Shown here: positions 9,692 through 20,840 of the stretch, piece by piece
Layout: each line of letters opens with the position of its first letter
Numbering within the stretch: the first letter of the stretch is position 1
Assembly (NCBI GenBank): GCA_036936625.1
Contig: JAUPFT010000016.1
Location: 42,734,766 to 42,798,765 of the forward strand
Source: Parnassius smintheus behrii
Lineage: Eukaryota > Arthropoda > Insecta > Lepidoptera > Papilionidae
Direction: 5' to 3'
DNA length: 64,000 nt
Made by a program: the position numbers and the translations under genes
Notes under the pieces: model-generated
The model's input: only the letters and a program-made list of their open reading frames with translations
Databases searched by the model: none
What the model was told of the DNA's origin: nothing

Positions 9692-11333
9692 TGAAAAAGA
9701 CACAACGGACGGAAACTAAGAAACAGAAGCGGGGAATCGAGGCTTCTCTCGATCCGGCCTCCTATAACGCCTACGTTGGGTTCGGGAACAACGTATGTGA
9801 TCTCCGCAACGGAGTAACACACTAGGGCGATAACCTCGTTCTTTTTCAGCAAGTAGGTTCAGACGGGGATTACGGGTCTTCCGAAGTCGTCCCGGTCCCG
9901 ACGCCTTAATTCTTCGATGTGGACTGTATAACTTAAGGGATCTTGGGAATGAAACAGCAATTATCTTCAAACCGTTCCGTGAGAGAGTAATCACTTTTCC
10001 CTATACTTTTCTTCTTGACTGCTGGTTTTCACTTTTCCCGAAGGATTTTCTTGATTTTCCGAACTATTACCCCGAACGAATTGCAATAAAACCCGTTCAC
10101 TAAGCTACCCCCAGAGCTATACGCGAAAGTGAGCCGCGCCATTCGCGTGCCTGCGCAACATAATAACATGAATTTGTACTATTACTCTCTCACGTTTCAC
10201 TTAATTTCTTTATTCACATAAATCATACATAAATATAAGTTATCTATCTAGATAGCACAAAACAATATCTACACCATGATATACATTATTTTTCCGTATT
10301 ACAAAAATCCTTTAATTTATAAAACAAAATATGCCTACTTTACTCACAAATCCAAAATCCAAACTTCTTAAATATTTAACACAGAAAGTTAAAACAATGT
10401 TTCCCACTTGAATTTATACATATGTTAACTAATACAATAGTTTAATTTACATTTTCTCTATTTATTTCACTATTTAAAGCACTTTAAATTTCTTATACAA
10501 AACTATCATTATATCACTTATGCACAGGAATTTTCACATAAAAATAACACAGAATTCACCTTTTTAGCACGTACAATCAACCTGAAATGTTTTACAAGTC
10601 ATTTTTACATAAATTGCTGAAATTACAAACATTTTAAATTTTTACATATTCGGCCTCCTAAGGGCGTGGTCAGCGTGCTTCCGTGAACTCACACTATTTG
10701 AACAACTAACTGTGCACGGCTCTCGGCTATCAGAAAAAATGAAATTCTGAAATACACTTAATTTTAACAATATTATGTAGACAAGCGCTTCTACATAATT
10801 TTCAAACTGTAGGAAACTATTTCTGATAAGACTCTTATTCGTTATCATGCTTCTTATCAGATAACAATACAAGTGAATGTTTTCATTAATCAATCATAAC
10901 AAATAGGCATTTGTCTTCGTACAAAACGTATCACACTTACACAAGACAATAATAATTAATTTCCGTTAATTCTGTTTATGCACAGAGTGACTATCTCGAC
11001 CGGGGAACAAATCCGATCTCTAATTTCACTTTAATATTCTTACGAATTTACATCATTTGAAAGATGATTTCAACCGGGGAACAAATCCGGTAACATAATT
11101 TATATCTCAAATTCCTTACGAATTTATTAAGTGATATTACTTAGGAAAACAAATAAACTAGTCCGGCCTGGGAGTCGAACCCAAGACCTTCTTATCATTA
11201 ATTCGACATTTCTTTAAGATTTAACTAAGCATTTTCTTATCAGAGCGTCGTGGCTCGATAATTTGCTTTTTAAAGCAATGCGTCATCGGTTGATTTAATA
11301 AACTGAAACATTCTTATAGGCGCGTCGCCAACA
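9692..11333 (-). repeat. BEL-1 5' LTR
   Basis: Partner of 1412-3053 (1,636 of 1,642 bases identical). In element orientation it starts TGTTGGCGACGC and ends TTTTTCA. It should carry the promoter and RNA start, but I could not place a TATA box with confidence. Confidence 0.92.
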
Positions 11334-11338
11334 ATATC

Positions 11339-12000
11339 GGATTTTGAGTTTCAATATCTGACGTCAAAACTCCACTATTCTCTACTCCGATACGCTGTTG
11401 AAATCGTATAAAAGTTTGTAATTCAGGAGCATCCACAATCGACTTCTTGCTTAGCCGCATTTATGCCATCTAGCGTCATCTTTGCGTACCACCTTGAGAG
11501 CTAAATGCAGCAATTTTCGTTCGATAAAATGACTAGAATGGAGTAGATGACGGTTTACAAATCAGTTTTCCAAATAAAGTATTTTTTAAAACATCAATAC
11601 AACCATGTATTCTTTTGATTTATTTCATTAAAATTTAGGTTTCACATGTCTAAAAATTAGGATTGTAACAATTATTTGCTATACTTAAAGTTAAACTTAT
11701 ATGCAATATTTAATACTGAACTTGTGGTTGAAAATTATCGTAAAAATAAATCGTTTGCCTTTAAAACTTTTGAAGTGTTGAAAACGCTTTTGACTTAATT
11801 CATTAGTGGTTGATGTTAAACTTTATGTACTTTTGTTAGGATATTGGCTCAGGTATTGTTTTATAGTAATTTTAACGAAGCGCGTCAGTTTAATATTATT
11901 TATTTTAGATGTTTACCAAAATATTTTAAGAAATATATTTAAAGAGTTAGAAAAATAAATAATAGGGAAGTTAATTAACATTTAGTGAAATTGTGTTTTT
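11339..12000. other. Unassigned AT-rich DNA
   Basis: Continuation of the locus interrupted by BEL-1. No gene, SINE head or inverted repeat was recognised. Confidence 0.4.
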
Positions 12001-12007
12001 TTTTTTT

Positions 12008-12325
12008 TATATAGGATAGGGTGACAAACGAGCACACAGTCCACCTGATGGTAAGTGGTTGCTGTGGCCCATAGACATCTACATCTATCCTCGATTACGA
12101 ATCAAAATACAGATGCGTTGTCACCCGTGAGGACTAAGATGGAATGCCTCGTTTCCAGTAAAAAGGGTCTCCGGTTCTCTACACTCACCATACGAAATAC
12201 AGCAGCATTAATCTACTATTTCACGCTGGTATTCTGTGAGAGCGTGGTCCTTCCCCGGTCGAGCCGACCCATTCGTGCTACAACTATACTACTAATATAA
12301 CTGCAGCATGGCTCTACCACGTATA
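12008..12325 (-). mobile_element. SINE family A, copy 2
   Basis: A near full-length copy. The tail (poly-T, then AGGATAGGGTGACAAACGAG) is on the left and the head (CTGCAGCATGGCTCTACCAC) on the right. It is close to the consensus of the other copies, so relatively young. Confidence 0.78.
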
Positions 12326-12631
12326 TTATTATTTAGTGTAGTTAACAAATATAAGATTTTAATTTTTCGACATGTCCAATCTAATACCCATATACTCGCG
12401 CACTGTCGCACACGGCAAATCTAGCCACCGACCGATGCGGAGCGATATAGGTAGGCGGCGGTATATCAGATTTTGTATAATATATAGTTATGGCACCCTT
12501 GATTTATATAACCCTAGATCAGTAATAACCGCGCCAAAGTGTTACCACTGCACATACGGCCATAGCCATATGCCTACCTAACGTGAGTTCATTGATCAAT
12601 GTGACGCCGACAGAGTTGAGCCGCGACAAAA

Positions 12632-12712
12632 ATGGGTAAATGTGTAGTGAAAGAATGCTATTCAAGGTCACAAAAACGTAATAAATGAAGCAGCATCACT
12701 TTCAACACATAA
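12632..12712 (+). pseudogene. THAP-domain-like first-exon remnant
   Basis: From ATG 12632 the frame reads MGKCVVKECYSRSQKRNK and hits a stop at 12686. The same frame then continues SSITFNT. The spacing C-x4-C with a later ITF resembles the start of a C2CH THAP zinc finger (M..C....C.N......ITF), found in P-element/Kolobok-type transposases and some host proteins. No second exon or transposase was found. A similar remnant lies at 19699. Confidence 0.45.
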
Positions 12713-13052
12713 CTTTTAGTCCTTGTTTTCATATAAACGTAAAAAACCTCAAATAATTAAACAAAATTATCGAATATTGCCATTTAAGTTCAATGTTGCC
12801 ACTTTTCCGCATTTGTGATTATCCTACATTAATGGGAGACTATATAGATAATGGAGTAAGTTAATTTGTTACCTGTGATTTAAACATTTTGGAAATTATA
12901 ATAAAAACTACGTTTTAACTTTCATACAAAATAATAAATTATTCTTATTTTAGTTTATTCATGAATTATCTATTAAATATATTTTATTACCTATTTTATA
13001 TTAATAATTTTATATTATTTATAATTTCATATAAATTTTATATTAATTATAT

Positions 13053-13459
13053 TGTTACGAGCTTGAGGTTCGTGACAATAAAAATTGCCGATAAAATTAC
13101 CTAAATGAACACTTTAATTTTCTTTACACAAATTAAAACCTAAAACACTAATAATTAATCACACTAATTCACTTTATTTCGCTCCGAAGCTTCGCTTGTC
13201 TCGCCGAATTCAACCGCAAACCGATCGCATCTTGCAGCGCCTTTAAATATAAATTAGCACCGAAATATCCAGAATATTCAAGTAAACACGCGCAAGGTAC
13301 CGAGAGTTCGAGTTTCAACTTCTAGAAGTTTAGTTCTTCGGTTCGGGACTAGATGGCGCTGTCGGATGAAAGATTAGTGATGTCATTTTCTGGAAAGCTC
13401 CCCTCGCTCCCGTCTCTGACACTAGATGGCGCTAGTGCCGTCGACTTAGGCGCGAAACA
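13053..13459 (-). repeat. Gypsy-type copy 1, 3' LTR
   Basis: In plus-strand view it starts TGTTACGAGCTTGAGG and ends GGCGCGAAACA. It is clearly diverged from its partner and about 50 bp shorter. Confidence 0.75.
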
Positions 13460-14150
13460 CTGCCACCTTCTAAGACATGCTCGTCCCGAGCATTATTGGA
13501 CCCATAATAACGCGCCAAGCGATCCACATGGACGATCTTAGGAGTCCCTCTTGCACCTTTCTGTAATGGCTCCGCAATGAATTTCAAGTGCTGTCCTATC
13601 CCGTGGTGCACCAATATTTTACAATTTCGATGCTCCTCTACTACGTGTCTGAGGTCCCGTCACAGCCGCACGACTTGTACATGTACGACACCAATCCTCG
13701 ACATCGTCACGATAATAGACCCAGTAAAACTGTTCTCGGACCTTCAGTAGAGTTCGTTTAACTCCCAGATGGACTCTTGAACGACCATTATGGCACAGCT
13801 GTAGAACATTCGGCACTTTAGCTTTAGGGACAACCATTTGCAAACGACAGCTGTCTCCTCGACTATTGTCCCATTTACGGCACAGGACTCCATCTAGCTT
13901 TTCGTGGTTGAACTCATCGCTGAGACGTCCCTCCACTTAGGCTTGGTAGCACGGGCCTTCATCCATTCCAGAATCGGCTTGATGTCCGGATCTTCTTGCT
14001 GTGCATGTCGTAGGCTGTCCTTCCACACGTTGCTGAGGTGGTCTGTCCTGAGCATCCTCACGGATACCACTTCCTTACTCTCTTGCCTAGTACAATGTTT
14101 GCAATCTTCAGGACAAGGTCTTCTTGACAATGCATCTGCGTTGCCATGAG
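13460..14150 (-). pseudogene. Gypsy-type copy 1, degraded RNase H end and integrase zinc finger
   Basis: In minus-strand order there is an RNase H C-terminal motif (HGNADALSRRPCPED), a linker with RMLRTDHLSN, the integrase H2C2 finger (LCHNGRSRVHLG...DWCRTCTSR), the first integrase Asp region now reading TALEI, and then the integrase tail (KIVHVDRLARYYG). The frames are interrupted several times. The jump from the first Asp region to the tail is at the same place as in the intact copy. Confidence 0.8.
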
Positions 14151-14163
14151 ATTTCCCGCTGCG

Positions 14164-15458
14164 TTATCTGTTAGTTAAGTCGTATTCCTTCTGCTGCTGG
14201 GAGGTGATGTTAGCTGCCTTTCCCTTCTGAGATCGTTCACCTTCCCTCTCTAGGGTTCGCTTAGGGCAGCTGGATCGAAGATGGCCCCTTTCCCAACAGC
14301 CATAGCACCTAGGGCTGTATCCTTTATCGTGGCCGCGAACCGTAACTGCTGCAACCTCCCTAGCGTGAGGGGAACGATGATCCTGCCGCCGCCAGGTGGT
14401 GCCGTTAGCTGCACTACCCTCTCGAGATCGATCAACTTCCCCTTCTATGGTTCGCTTAGGGCAGCTGGATCGAAGGTGGCCCTTTTTCCCCACAGCCATA
14501 GCACCTAGGGCTGTATCCTTTGTTGCGGTCGCGAACTGTAGCTGCTGCAACCTCCCTGACGCGATGGGAACGATGATCCTGCCGCACGGCTTCCACCTCC
14601 AGTGCATGGGCCAAGGCGTCCTTAAGCGCGAAAGACGTGTTCCAGGTGAGCGTCGCCATATCTCGCCTCCAATTCCTCAAGGAGTTGCTCATAAGTCACT
14701 TCCTCACCGAGAGCTTCCAGAACTGTTAAGGTCTGGTCCCGCAGGCCTAGTGTGAGAGCAGTCATGGCCTGACTTTTATTCCAGCCGTTCGCCTTCATAA
14801 CAGCCTCGAACTGGATTTTGTAGGCTGACCAGGAAGAGGTACCGTCGAACGGTGGCACCTTGAACCCACGTAGCGAAGGTGTTGTAGCTACTACGGGAGC
14901 TGTAGCTCCATCTCCAAGTTTGAGTTCATCCAGTGATTTCTTCATGTCAGCCATTACGTTGTCAACCCGATGGTTTACTTGGTCGATTCGGGTTTCAGCT
15001 TTCTTGATTCGGTTTTCAGCTTTCGCGATTTGGGTTTTAGCTTCCGACAGGCGGTTGTCATGCAGAGCAACCCTATCCTTCACCTCCTTTATCTCCTTCC
15101 CGAAGGTAGCGTGAAGGTCCTTCATGAGGAGCATCTGCTCCTTCAGCCGACGGGCCTGGTCTTCCTGTCGACGGGCCTGTTCCTCCTGTCTGCCCCGCAG
15201 CTGCTCTTCCAATCGGCCAGCCTGTTTCGCCTGCTGGCGAGCCTGTTCCTCCTGTCGGCGAGCCTGCTCCTGCAGCATCACCATCAGAGCACCTAAGTCA
15301 GGTGCTGCAGATGTAGGAGCTACCGACGGGCCTGCAGCCGGTGGCTTGCCTTCCGACGTCTGCGGCGTTGCACCACCAAATCTTCGTTGGTCCGTCTCCT
15401 GCTGGCGTTGACTTCGGGTACGGACACCCTCCGTTTCCTCCTTAGGTAAAATCGGCAT
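14164..15458 (-). pseudogene. Gypsy-type copy 1, degraded gag
   Basis: It starts MPILPKEETEGVRTRS at 15458. The coiled coil of QARRQEEQ-like repeats and the core GFKVPPFDGTSSWSAYK are intact to about 14622. An internal deletion then joins HLEHVFRA to KDALAHALEVEAVRQ. Two CYGC.E.GHLRSSCPK knuckles follow in shifted frames. It is inactive by frameshift. Confidence 0.85.
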
Positions 15459-15484
15459 GATTTTATCCCACTTCTGACACCAAT

Positions 15485-15941
15485 TGTTACGAGCTTGAGG
15501 TTCGTGACAATAAAAATTGCCGATAGAATTACCTAAATCAACACTTTAATTTACTTTACACAAATTAAAACTTAAAACACTAATAATTAAACACACTAAT
15601 TCACTTTATTCCGCTCCGAAGCTTCGCTTGTCTTGCCAAATCCAATACTGCCCCGATCGCATCTTGCAGCGCCTATATATACAAATTAGCAATGAAGCAT
15701 CCAGAATATTCAAGTTAATGCGCGCAAAGCGACGAGTGTTAGAGTGTAGATTTTCGAGAAACTTAGTTCTTCGGATGGCGCTGTCGGTTGAAAGATTTGT
15801 GATGCCATTTTCTGCAAAGCTCCCCTCGCTCTCGTTCCTGACACTAGATGGCGCTAGTGTCGTCGACTGGAGCGCGTAACTTATTCCGATTCACAACTAG
15901 AAGGCGCTAGCGCTGAATTAAAGGAAGGTTTTGTTACGACA
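15485..15941 (-). repeat. Gypsy-type copy 1, 5' LTR
   Basis: It begins TGTTACGAGC (plus view) next to the tRNA-Leu primer site. It extends about 60 bp beyond the end of the young copy's LTR, to ...TTTGTTACGACA. The same longer form recurs at 37320-37733, so these represent an LTR variant. Confidence 0.7.
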
Positions 15942-17610
15942 ATACATTCACGTATACAATACGCTACATTATATGGTTTTGAACATAATTTTCCCACGTT
16001 TTCAAATATGTTATATTTATAATTTAAATTGTTAAGATCAAATAAATAAATACAATAAACATTTTAAGTGTTTCAGTATTTGAGTATTTAGGTGTTAAAT
16101 GTTATTCGATGAAAACATTTTATTTTTTATTTTCCTTCTGCTTCCAATACACCCATCAATAATGTCCAATTCGCCCAATAATATAGCAATATATTACATT
16201 ACATATAATACAATAATTTAGCTCAAGGCGTGGCCGGTCTCAACGGAGACTAGCTATTTATCCACGACGTTCAGATAATATGTACGAACCTTTCGGTAAA
16301 GATATTCTATGATACGTACGTAAGCACCAAATTAATTTCGCCTTCCTTTACAATATCGGATTGATGCAATACCGGATTATGGGTAACGAGTGCATGCAAG
16401 CATAGCTGCACTTTATTTTCTTTCGCTCTCATAGTTGGTGGTTGGTTGGTTGGTTGGTTGGTCATAGTGCGATGGGGCGGTAATCCACTCATATGTAGGG
16501 AGATCGCATGCAAAATTAACGGCTTTACGTGCTTTGTGGCCACAGGAATGAAACACCGCTACAATCTTGACTCCGGGCTGCTACTAAGGATTTCTTGATA
16601 GAAAACCCAACTAATTTTGGGCTCGATCACAGTTATAACTCAAAGGTCGAAAGGCTTTTTTCTCGGTTGATTTTAGTTTTATTTTTCATTTGTTTGCAGA
16701 ATGAGATATAATAGGTGTCCTAAATTCATTCATGTTGTTAGTGTAATTAGGTACTTAATGTTAGGTGTGCATTGAATTGTGGTATTTAATTTTTATTTCA
16801 AATATTTTTAATATTAATGGCATGATATATACTTTCATATTAATGGTAACTCATACGACGGTACCAATAATTGTTGATGGAGCTTGCTTTATCAGGGCTG
16901 TATCTTATCTGTTGGTTGAGAAATTAGGGAGCAAATTATGGATTACGTTATAGCGGTTATTTTTTGTTTATTTAAAATATGAAACACAAGCGTATAGTTT
17001 GTCCAATTCATTTCTTAGTCCGTTTGTGAGTCCGTCCGTTAATCTGTTTGTGAACCCGTTTATTTGATCGACATATTTCGTCTAGATTCGTGTCTTTATG
17101 GATCTTGGCGCCATTAAAATTATAAATAAACCATGATCAATATCATAACAAAAGAAGGCGCGGAAACAACTAGTGTTAAACACTTTTCATCGTTACTAAT
17201 AACACTTTTAACTGCATATCATTATCCTAGTTAAACTCAGTTTAACTATGACTGCAATTTATATAACACTAGAATTTATCCGTAGCTTCGCCCGTATGGA
17301 AGTCGAAAAACTACATCAATTCAAAAAATCACGAACGATGTGTTATTCCAGAGCCTAAAGTCGCATGAAGAAGTAATAACAATGCAAATAAAGTTAACAT
17401 TATCACTACTACAGAATCATGCTTCATACCAGTTCTATAGAAACCGTACATTTTTCTGGATATAACGTCACGCATAGGACTTTCCCCGACCAATTAACAA
17501 TCTGTATACAAAAAAGGTGTTGATCCATTGCCCCAATGCTGCGTGAAAGAAAGACAAACCAACACTGACAAACTCGCATTTTATTATATTTATATTAATA
17601 GAGACGCATT
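15942..17610 (+). repeat. Repeated block B, copy B1
   Basis: Unclassified repeat containing a GGTT microsatellite (about 16439-16461) and the hairpin-like TAGTTAAACTCAGTTTAACTA near 17232. It is present in inverted form at 35280-36690 and in direct form at 37734-38010 plus 41082-41358. Short frames (16765-16953, 16307-16543) are conserved only because the DNA is duplicated. The gypsy LTR and gag remnant beside it are duplicated together with it. Confidence 0.7.
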
Positions 17611-17614
17611 TTTA

Positions 17615-17955
17615 TTAGAATTAAAGACGAACACACGGTCTACATGATAGTAAGTGAATGCTGTGACCCATAGATATCTACATTTATCCTTAATTAAGAA
17701 TCAAAATACAGATGCATTGTCACCCTGCGAACTAAGATAGAATGCCTTGTACCCATTAAAAAGGGTGTCTACAATCATCATATGAAATACAGCATTAAGC
17801 TGCTATTTTATTATTTTACTCACTATACGAAACAAAGCAGTATTAAGCTGCCATTTTACGCTGGTATTCTGTGAGAACGTGATCCATCCCCGGTCGAGCC
17901 GACCCATTCGTTCTATAACTATACAATTAATATAGCTGCAGCATGGCTCTTCCAT
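17615..17955 (-). mobile_element. SINE family A, copy 3 (composite, diverged)
   Basis: The tail half matches the old copy at 34975-35275, since both are part of block B. At about 17811 it joins a second SINE head segment running to CTGCAGCATGGCTCTTCC. This looks like recombination between two copies. Confidence 0.65.
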
Positions 17956-18146
17956 GAAAAAATTAAGTGTACATAAATTGTTATATATAAAAGTACTTTT
18001 ATTATATCAGATACGTATAAGCACCTACTATTTACACACGAACTAATAATATTGCTTTGAACAGAATTTGCAATACGCGTGACGTAACTTAATTACCATC
18101 CATAGCTTCAAAACCTATTATTTTTTATTACATGTAATTTAATATG

Positions 18147-18179
18147 AGATAGTAATATATATATATATATATATATATA

Positions 18180-18241
<62 letters not shown>
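18147..18241. repeat. (AT)n microsatellite
   Basis: About 90 bp of almost pure AT dinucleotide, broken once near 18180. Length may be unreliable in any assembly. Confidence 0.95.
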
Positions 18242-18244
<3 letters not shown>

Positions 18245-18287
18245 TACTAATTCCAAAATGTCTAATACAAAAAATATTACTTTATAA

Positions 18288-18545
18288 GTGGTAGAGCCAT
18301 GCCGCAGCTACATTAACAGTATAGTTGTAGCACGAATGGGTCGGCTCGACCGGGGAAGGACCACGCTCTCACAGAATACCAGCGTAAAATGGCAGCTTAA
18401 TACTGCTTTGTTTCGTATGGTGAGTGTAGATAACCGGAGACCCTTTTTACTGGAAAAGAGGCATTCCATCTTAGTCCTCAAGGGTGACAACGCATCTGCA
18501 TTCCATCAGGTGGACTGTGTGCTCGTTTGTCACTCTTTCGGGAAT
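18288..18545 (+). mobile_element. SINE family A, copy 4 (internally deleted)
   Basis: Full head from GTGGTAGAGCCATGCCGCAG. The stretch between GCATCTGCATT and CCATCAGGTGGACTG is missing, and the tail stops at GTTTGTCACTC without poly-A. Confidence 0.7.
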
Positions 18546-18736
18546 CGTTGACTAACTATTACATGACATTAAGTTTTTCCGAAAGTAAAAAATTAAAAGT
18601 TATATAGGCGGTTAGACGTTCAAACGTAATCGTACAAAAACTTCTAATTCTAAATCCTATTCTAAATAACTTTATGGGCAATGGTGTCAATACTATGGCT
18701 AAATGATACAAAATTGACACGGCAAACGAACTCACA

Positions 18737-19240
18737 GTCCACCTGACAGTAAGTGGCTTCTACATAGGCACCTGAAACCCACTCTCAAACAAAGAAAATG
18801 CTACAGATGTGTTGTCACAAGAAGTATTTAGATGGAATACTATGGCTATATGTTATATAATTAACTCGTAGTCCACCTGACAGTAAGTGGCTTCTACATA
18901 GGCACCTGGGACCCACTCTCAAACAAAGAGGCTACAGATGCGTTGTCACAAGAAGTATTTAGATGGAATACTATGGCTCTATGTTATATAATCAACTCGT
19001 AGTCCACCTAACAGTAAGTGGCTTCTACATAGGCACCTGGAACCCACTCTCAAACAAAGAAAATGCTACAGATGTGTTGTCACAAGAAGTATTTAGATGG
19101 AATACTATGGCTATATGGTATATAATTAACTCGTAGTCCACCTGACAGTAAGTGGCTTCTACATAGGCACCTGGAACCCACTCTTAAACAAAGAGGCTAC
19201 AGATGCGTTGCCACAATAAGTATTTAGATGGAATATACTT
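18737..19240. repeat. Minisatellite of 131-134 bp units derived from SINE A
   Basis: Four tandem units start GTCCACCTGACAGTAAGTGG at about 18737, 18871, 19002 and 19136. Each holds a CTACAGATGYGTTGTCAC segment and ends near AGATGGAATACTATGG. The order matches the reverse complement of the SINE A 3' half (CCACCTGATGGTAAGTGG, then CAGATGCGTTGTCACC). A diverged SINE segment therefore became the repeat unit. Confidence 0.8.
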
Positions 19241-19698
19241 AAGCTTGAAATTAACATAGCCTTCTGTAAAATATAATTTGAATAAAATATAAAATCCAAC
19301 TTATTAAATTCAAATTTACATATATACGGTGTCATCGTAACTCATAATTGAAAAGTTGTGATTAAATTATTATTTGGATTTTCGTTTTCAATTCAGAAGA
19401 TTCCGATATGAATCCGGATACGAATAACCGGCTTGGTTTACTAGGTGTAATTTTGGCCAGTTAAGTTATCCGTTACCCTCCAGTCCACCGCTAGCTGAAT
19501 TCTATCCTTTCAAAAAGAAAGGAATCCAATAATTAAATGCCAAAGATGTTTTATAGGTACAGATACCGTGTACGCGCGCCTAAAACGCTTCCATTTAAAA
19601 GGCGCCAATATTGGCGTATTCGTTCGATCGTTCCGCCATTACGCCAGCGACGTTCACTGCGAACGTACATCACGCACCAGTGTTTTTAATTTCACAAA
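19241..19698. other. Unassigned; shares a short repeat with 21500
   Basis: A stretch near 19545-19575 (GATGTTTTATAGGTACAGAT) recurs at about 21520. This points to an old dispersed element upstream of the THAP-like remnant. Nothing else was recognised. Confidence 0.35.
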
Positions 19699-19775
19699 AT
19701 GACTGTTTGTGCTATGAAATCATGTAAAAATTACTCTTGAAAAAAGATAAGGATAAGAACATCACTTTTCATAAG
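19699..19775 (+). pseudogene. THAP-domain-like first-exon remnant
   Basis: ATG 19699 reads MTVCAMKSCKNYS, then a TGA at 19738. The same frame continues KKDKDKNITFHK to a possible splice donor (CATAA|GTAAAT at 19774/19775). C-x4-C followed by ITFHK is typical of the first exon of THAP domains. The stop makes it a pseudogene. No downstream exon was identified. Confidence 0.5.
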
Positions 19776-20470
19776 TAAATATACAATTTTCTGGTGTATT
19801 TATTGATAAAATAATACGAAAGCTGAATGTTAATGCAAGTAATAATACTGCGCAATAATATTCGAGTGTTGCCTACCGTATGAAATGTTTTTCCATATTT
19901 TAATCTCATTAATAGATGTAAAGCAACTGTTGACAACGGATATTTATCCAAAGCAGCCGATACGCAACCGTTGTGAACCGGTTGTTTAACCGGTTATTTG
20001 ATCTAGTCATGAAACTGGATCGATATATGAATTTAAAAAAAACATTTGCTATCTCTTGGCCGAAGTTTACTTTTACGGTTACGCTTAACCAAACTTAAAA
20101 TAATTAATGTCTTCGTAAAAAGCGACAATATTTTGGGTTCTAAGATACGAAAGTGTAGTACTCTATATATATTCAATAATAATAGATTAGTTCAATATAT
20201 GTTAGATACATAAATATCTACTGTGATTTTTATTTATTTTTAACTGCTACATTAATTATATCTAGGTTTTATTACTTATCTTCACTATTTTAGTGCGATT
20301 TTCGTACCTACATAAAACACACATAACCACCCATATCCCTTGTGTGTTTATATCCCCATACATACACGCACACAAATGCACACGCCTCGCACACACATTT
20401 TACACTCAGGTATGTCAATATGAATGAAATATAAAATCTCCCAAATTTTTGGGCAATCGATTTAGCATTA
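19776..20470. other. Unassigned AT-rich DNA
   Basis: It includes a CA-rich run at about 20310-20400. No gene or known repeat was recognised. Confidence 0.4.
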
Positions 20471-20840
20471 GCTGTGTTTCGTATAGTTAGTGTAAAGAAC
20501 CGGAAACCCTTTTAACTGGAAACGAGGCATTCCATCCTAGTATTCACGGGTGATAGCGCATCTGCATTTAAATTTGTAACGGAGGATGTATGTATATTTT
20601 GATACGACCTAGGGACCTTCAAAAAAGAGCTTACTCTTTTCTAAAGGGCTGGTAACGCACCTGCAATTCCCCTGATGTTGCGGTTGTTCATAGGCGGCGA
20701 TAGTCACTTAACATCAGGTGATGAGGTGAACCGTATGCTCGTTTGCCCAATCTTCTATAAAAAAAAGATGTCCATGGGCTACAGCAGCCACTTACCATCA
20801 GGTGGACTATGTGCTCGTTTGCCACCTTTTTCTTATAAAA
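20471..20840 (+). mobile_element. SINE family A fragment with nested CR1-like LINE 3' end
   Basis: SINE body (AACCGGAAACCCTTTT...GGTGATAGCGCATCTGCATT) runs to about 20608. A CR1-like LINE end (GATACGACCTAGGGACCTTC...GCTCGTTTGCCC...CTATAAAAAA) fills 20609-20766. The SINE tail then resumes (GATGTCCATGGGCTACAGCA...GCTCGTTTGCCACC) to 20840. The LINE fragment therefore inserted into the SINE. Confidence 0.7.

Larger units (their letters stand above)
1407..11338 (-). mobile_element. Full-length BEL/Pao LTR retrotransposon (BEL-1) with 5-bp target duplication
   Basis: The element proper is 1412-11333, flanked by ATATC at 1407-1411 and 11334-11338. Five-base duplications are usual for BEL/Pao. In minus-strand order it holds the 5' LTR (11333-9692), a tRNA-Tyr primer site (9689-9671), a leader of about 0.9 kb, gag-protease (8790-6274), RT-RNase H-integrase (6258-3079), a G-rich polypurine tract (3064-3054) and the 3' LTR (3053-1412). 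The LTRs differ by six substitutions and no indels over 1,642 bp, so the insertion is recent. One in-frame TAG and one altered RNase H residue suggest that this copy is not autonomous. Confidence 0.93.
13053..15941 (-). mobile_element. Old non-autonomous Ty3/gypsy-type element (Gag-deltaPol), copy 1
   Basis: Minus-strand element with LTRs at 13053-13459 and 15485-15941. Its interior matches the intact element at 38015-41077: Gln/Arg/Glu coiled-coil Gag, duplicated zinc knuckle, then the RNase H end and integrase zinc-finger region, but no protease, RT or integrase core. The frame is broken by stops and frameshifts, and about 64 codons of the Gag core are missing. The two LTRs differ substantially. 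Flanks are ATAT and ATAC, so a 4-bp duplication is possible but imperfect. It carries the same deletion junctions as the young copy. Confidence 0.85.

Noticed and set aside
12055..12300. Recurring 60-90-codon frames of the type MVAVAHRHLHLSS at many sites (24565, 27131, 43496 and others)
   Set aside because: They are antisense readings of SINE family A. The apparent conservation is that of the repeat.
15121..15300. Coding frames antisense to the gag coiled coil (leucine- or serine-rich)
   Set aside because: They arise from the repetitive CAG/GAG/CGR codons of the Gag coiled coil on the other strand.
16765..16953. 62-codon frame identical to one at 35926-36114
   Set aside because: Shared because block B is duplicated. 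AT-rich composition and no domain.
18737..19240. CRISPR-like array
   Set aside because: Units are tandem, about 130 bp, without unique spacers, derived from a SINE in a eukaryotic context.
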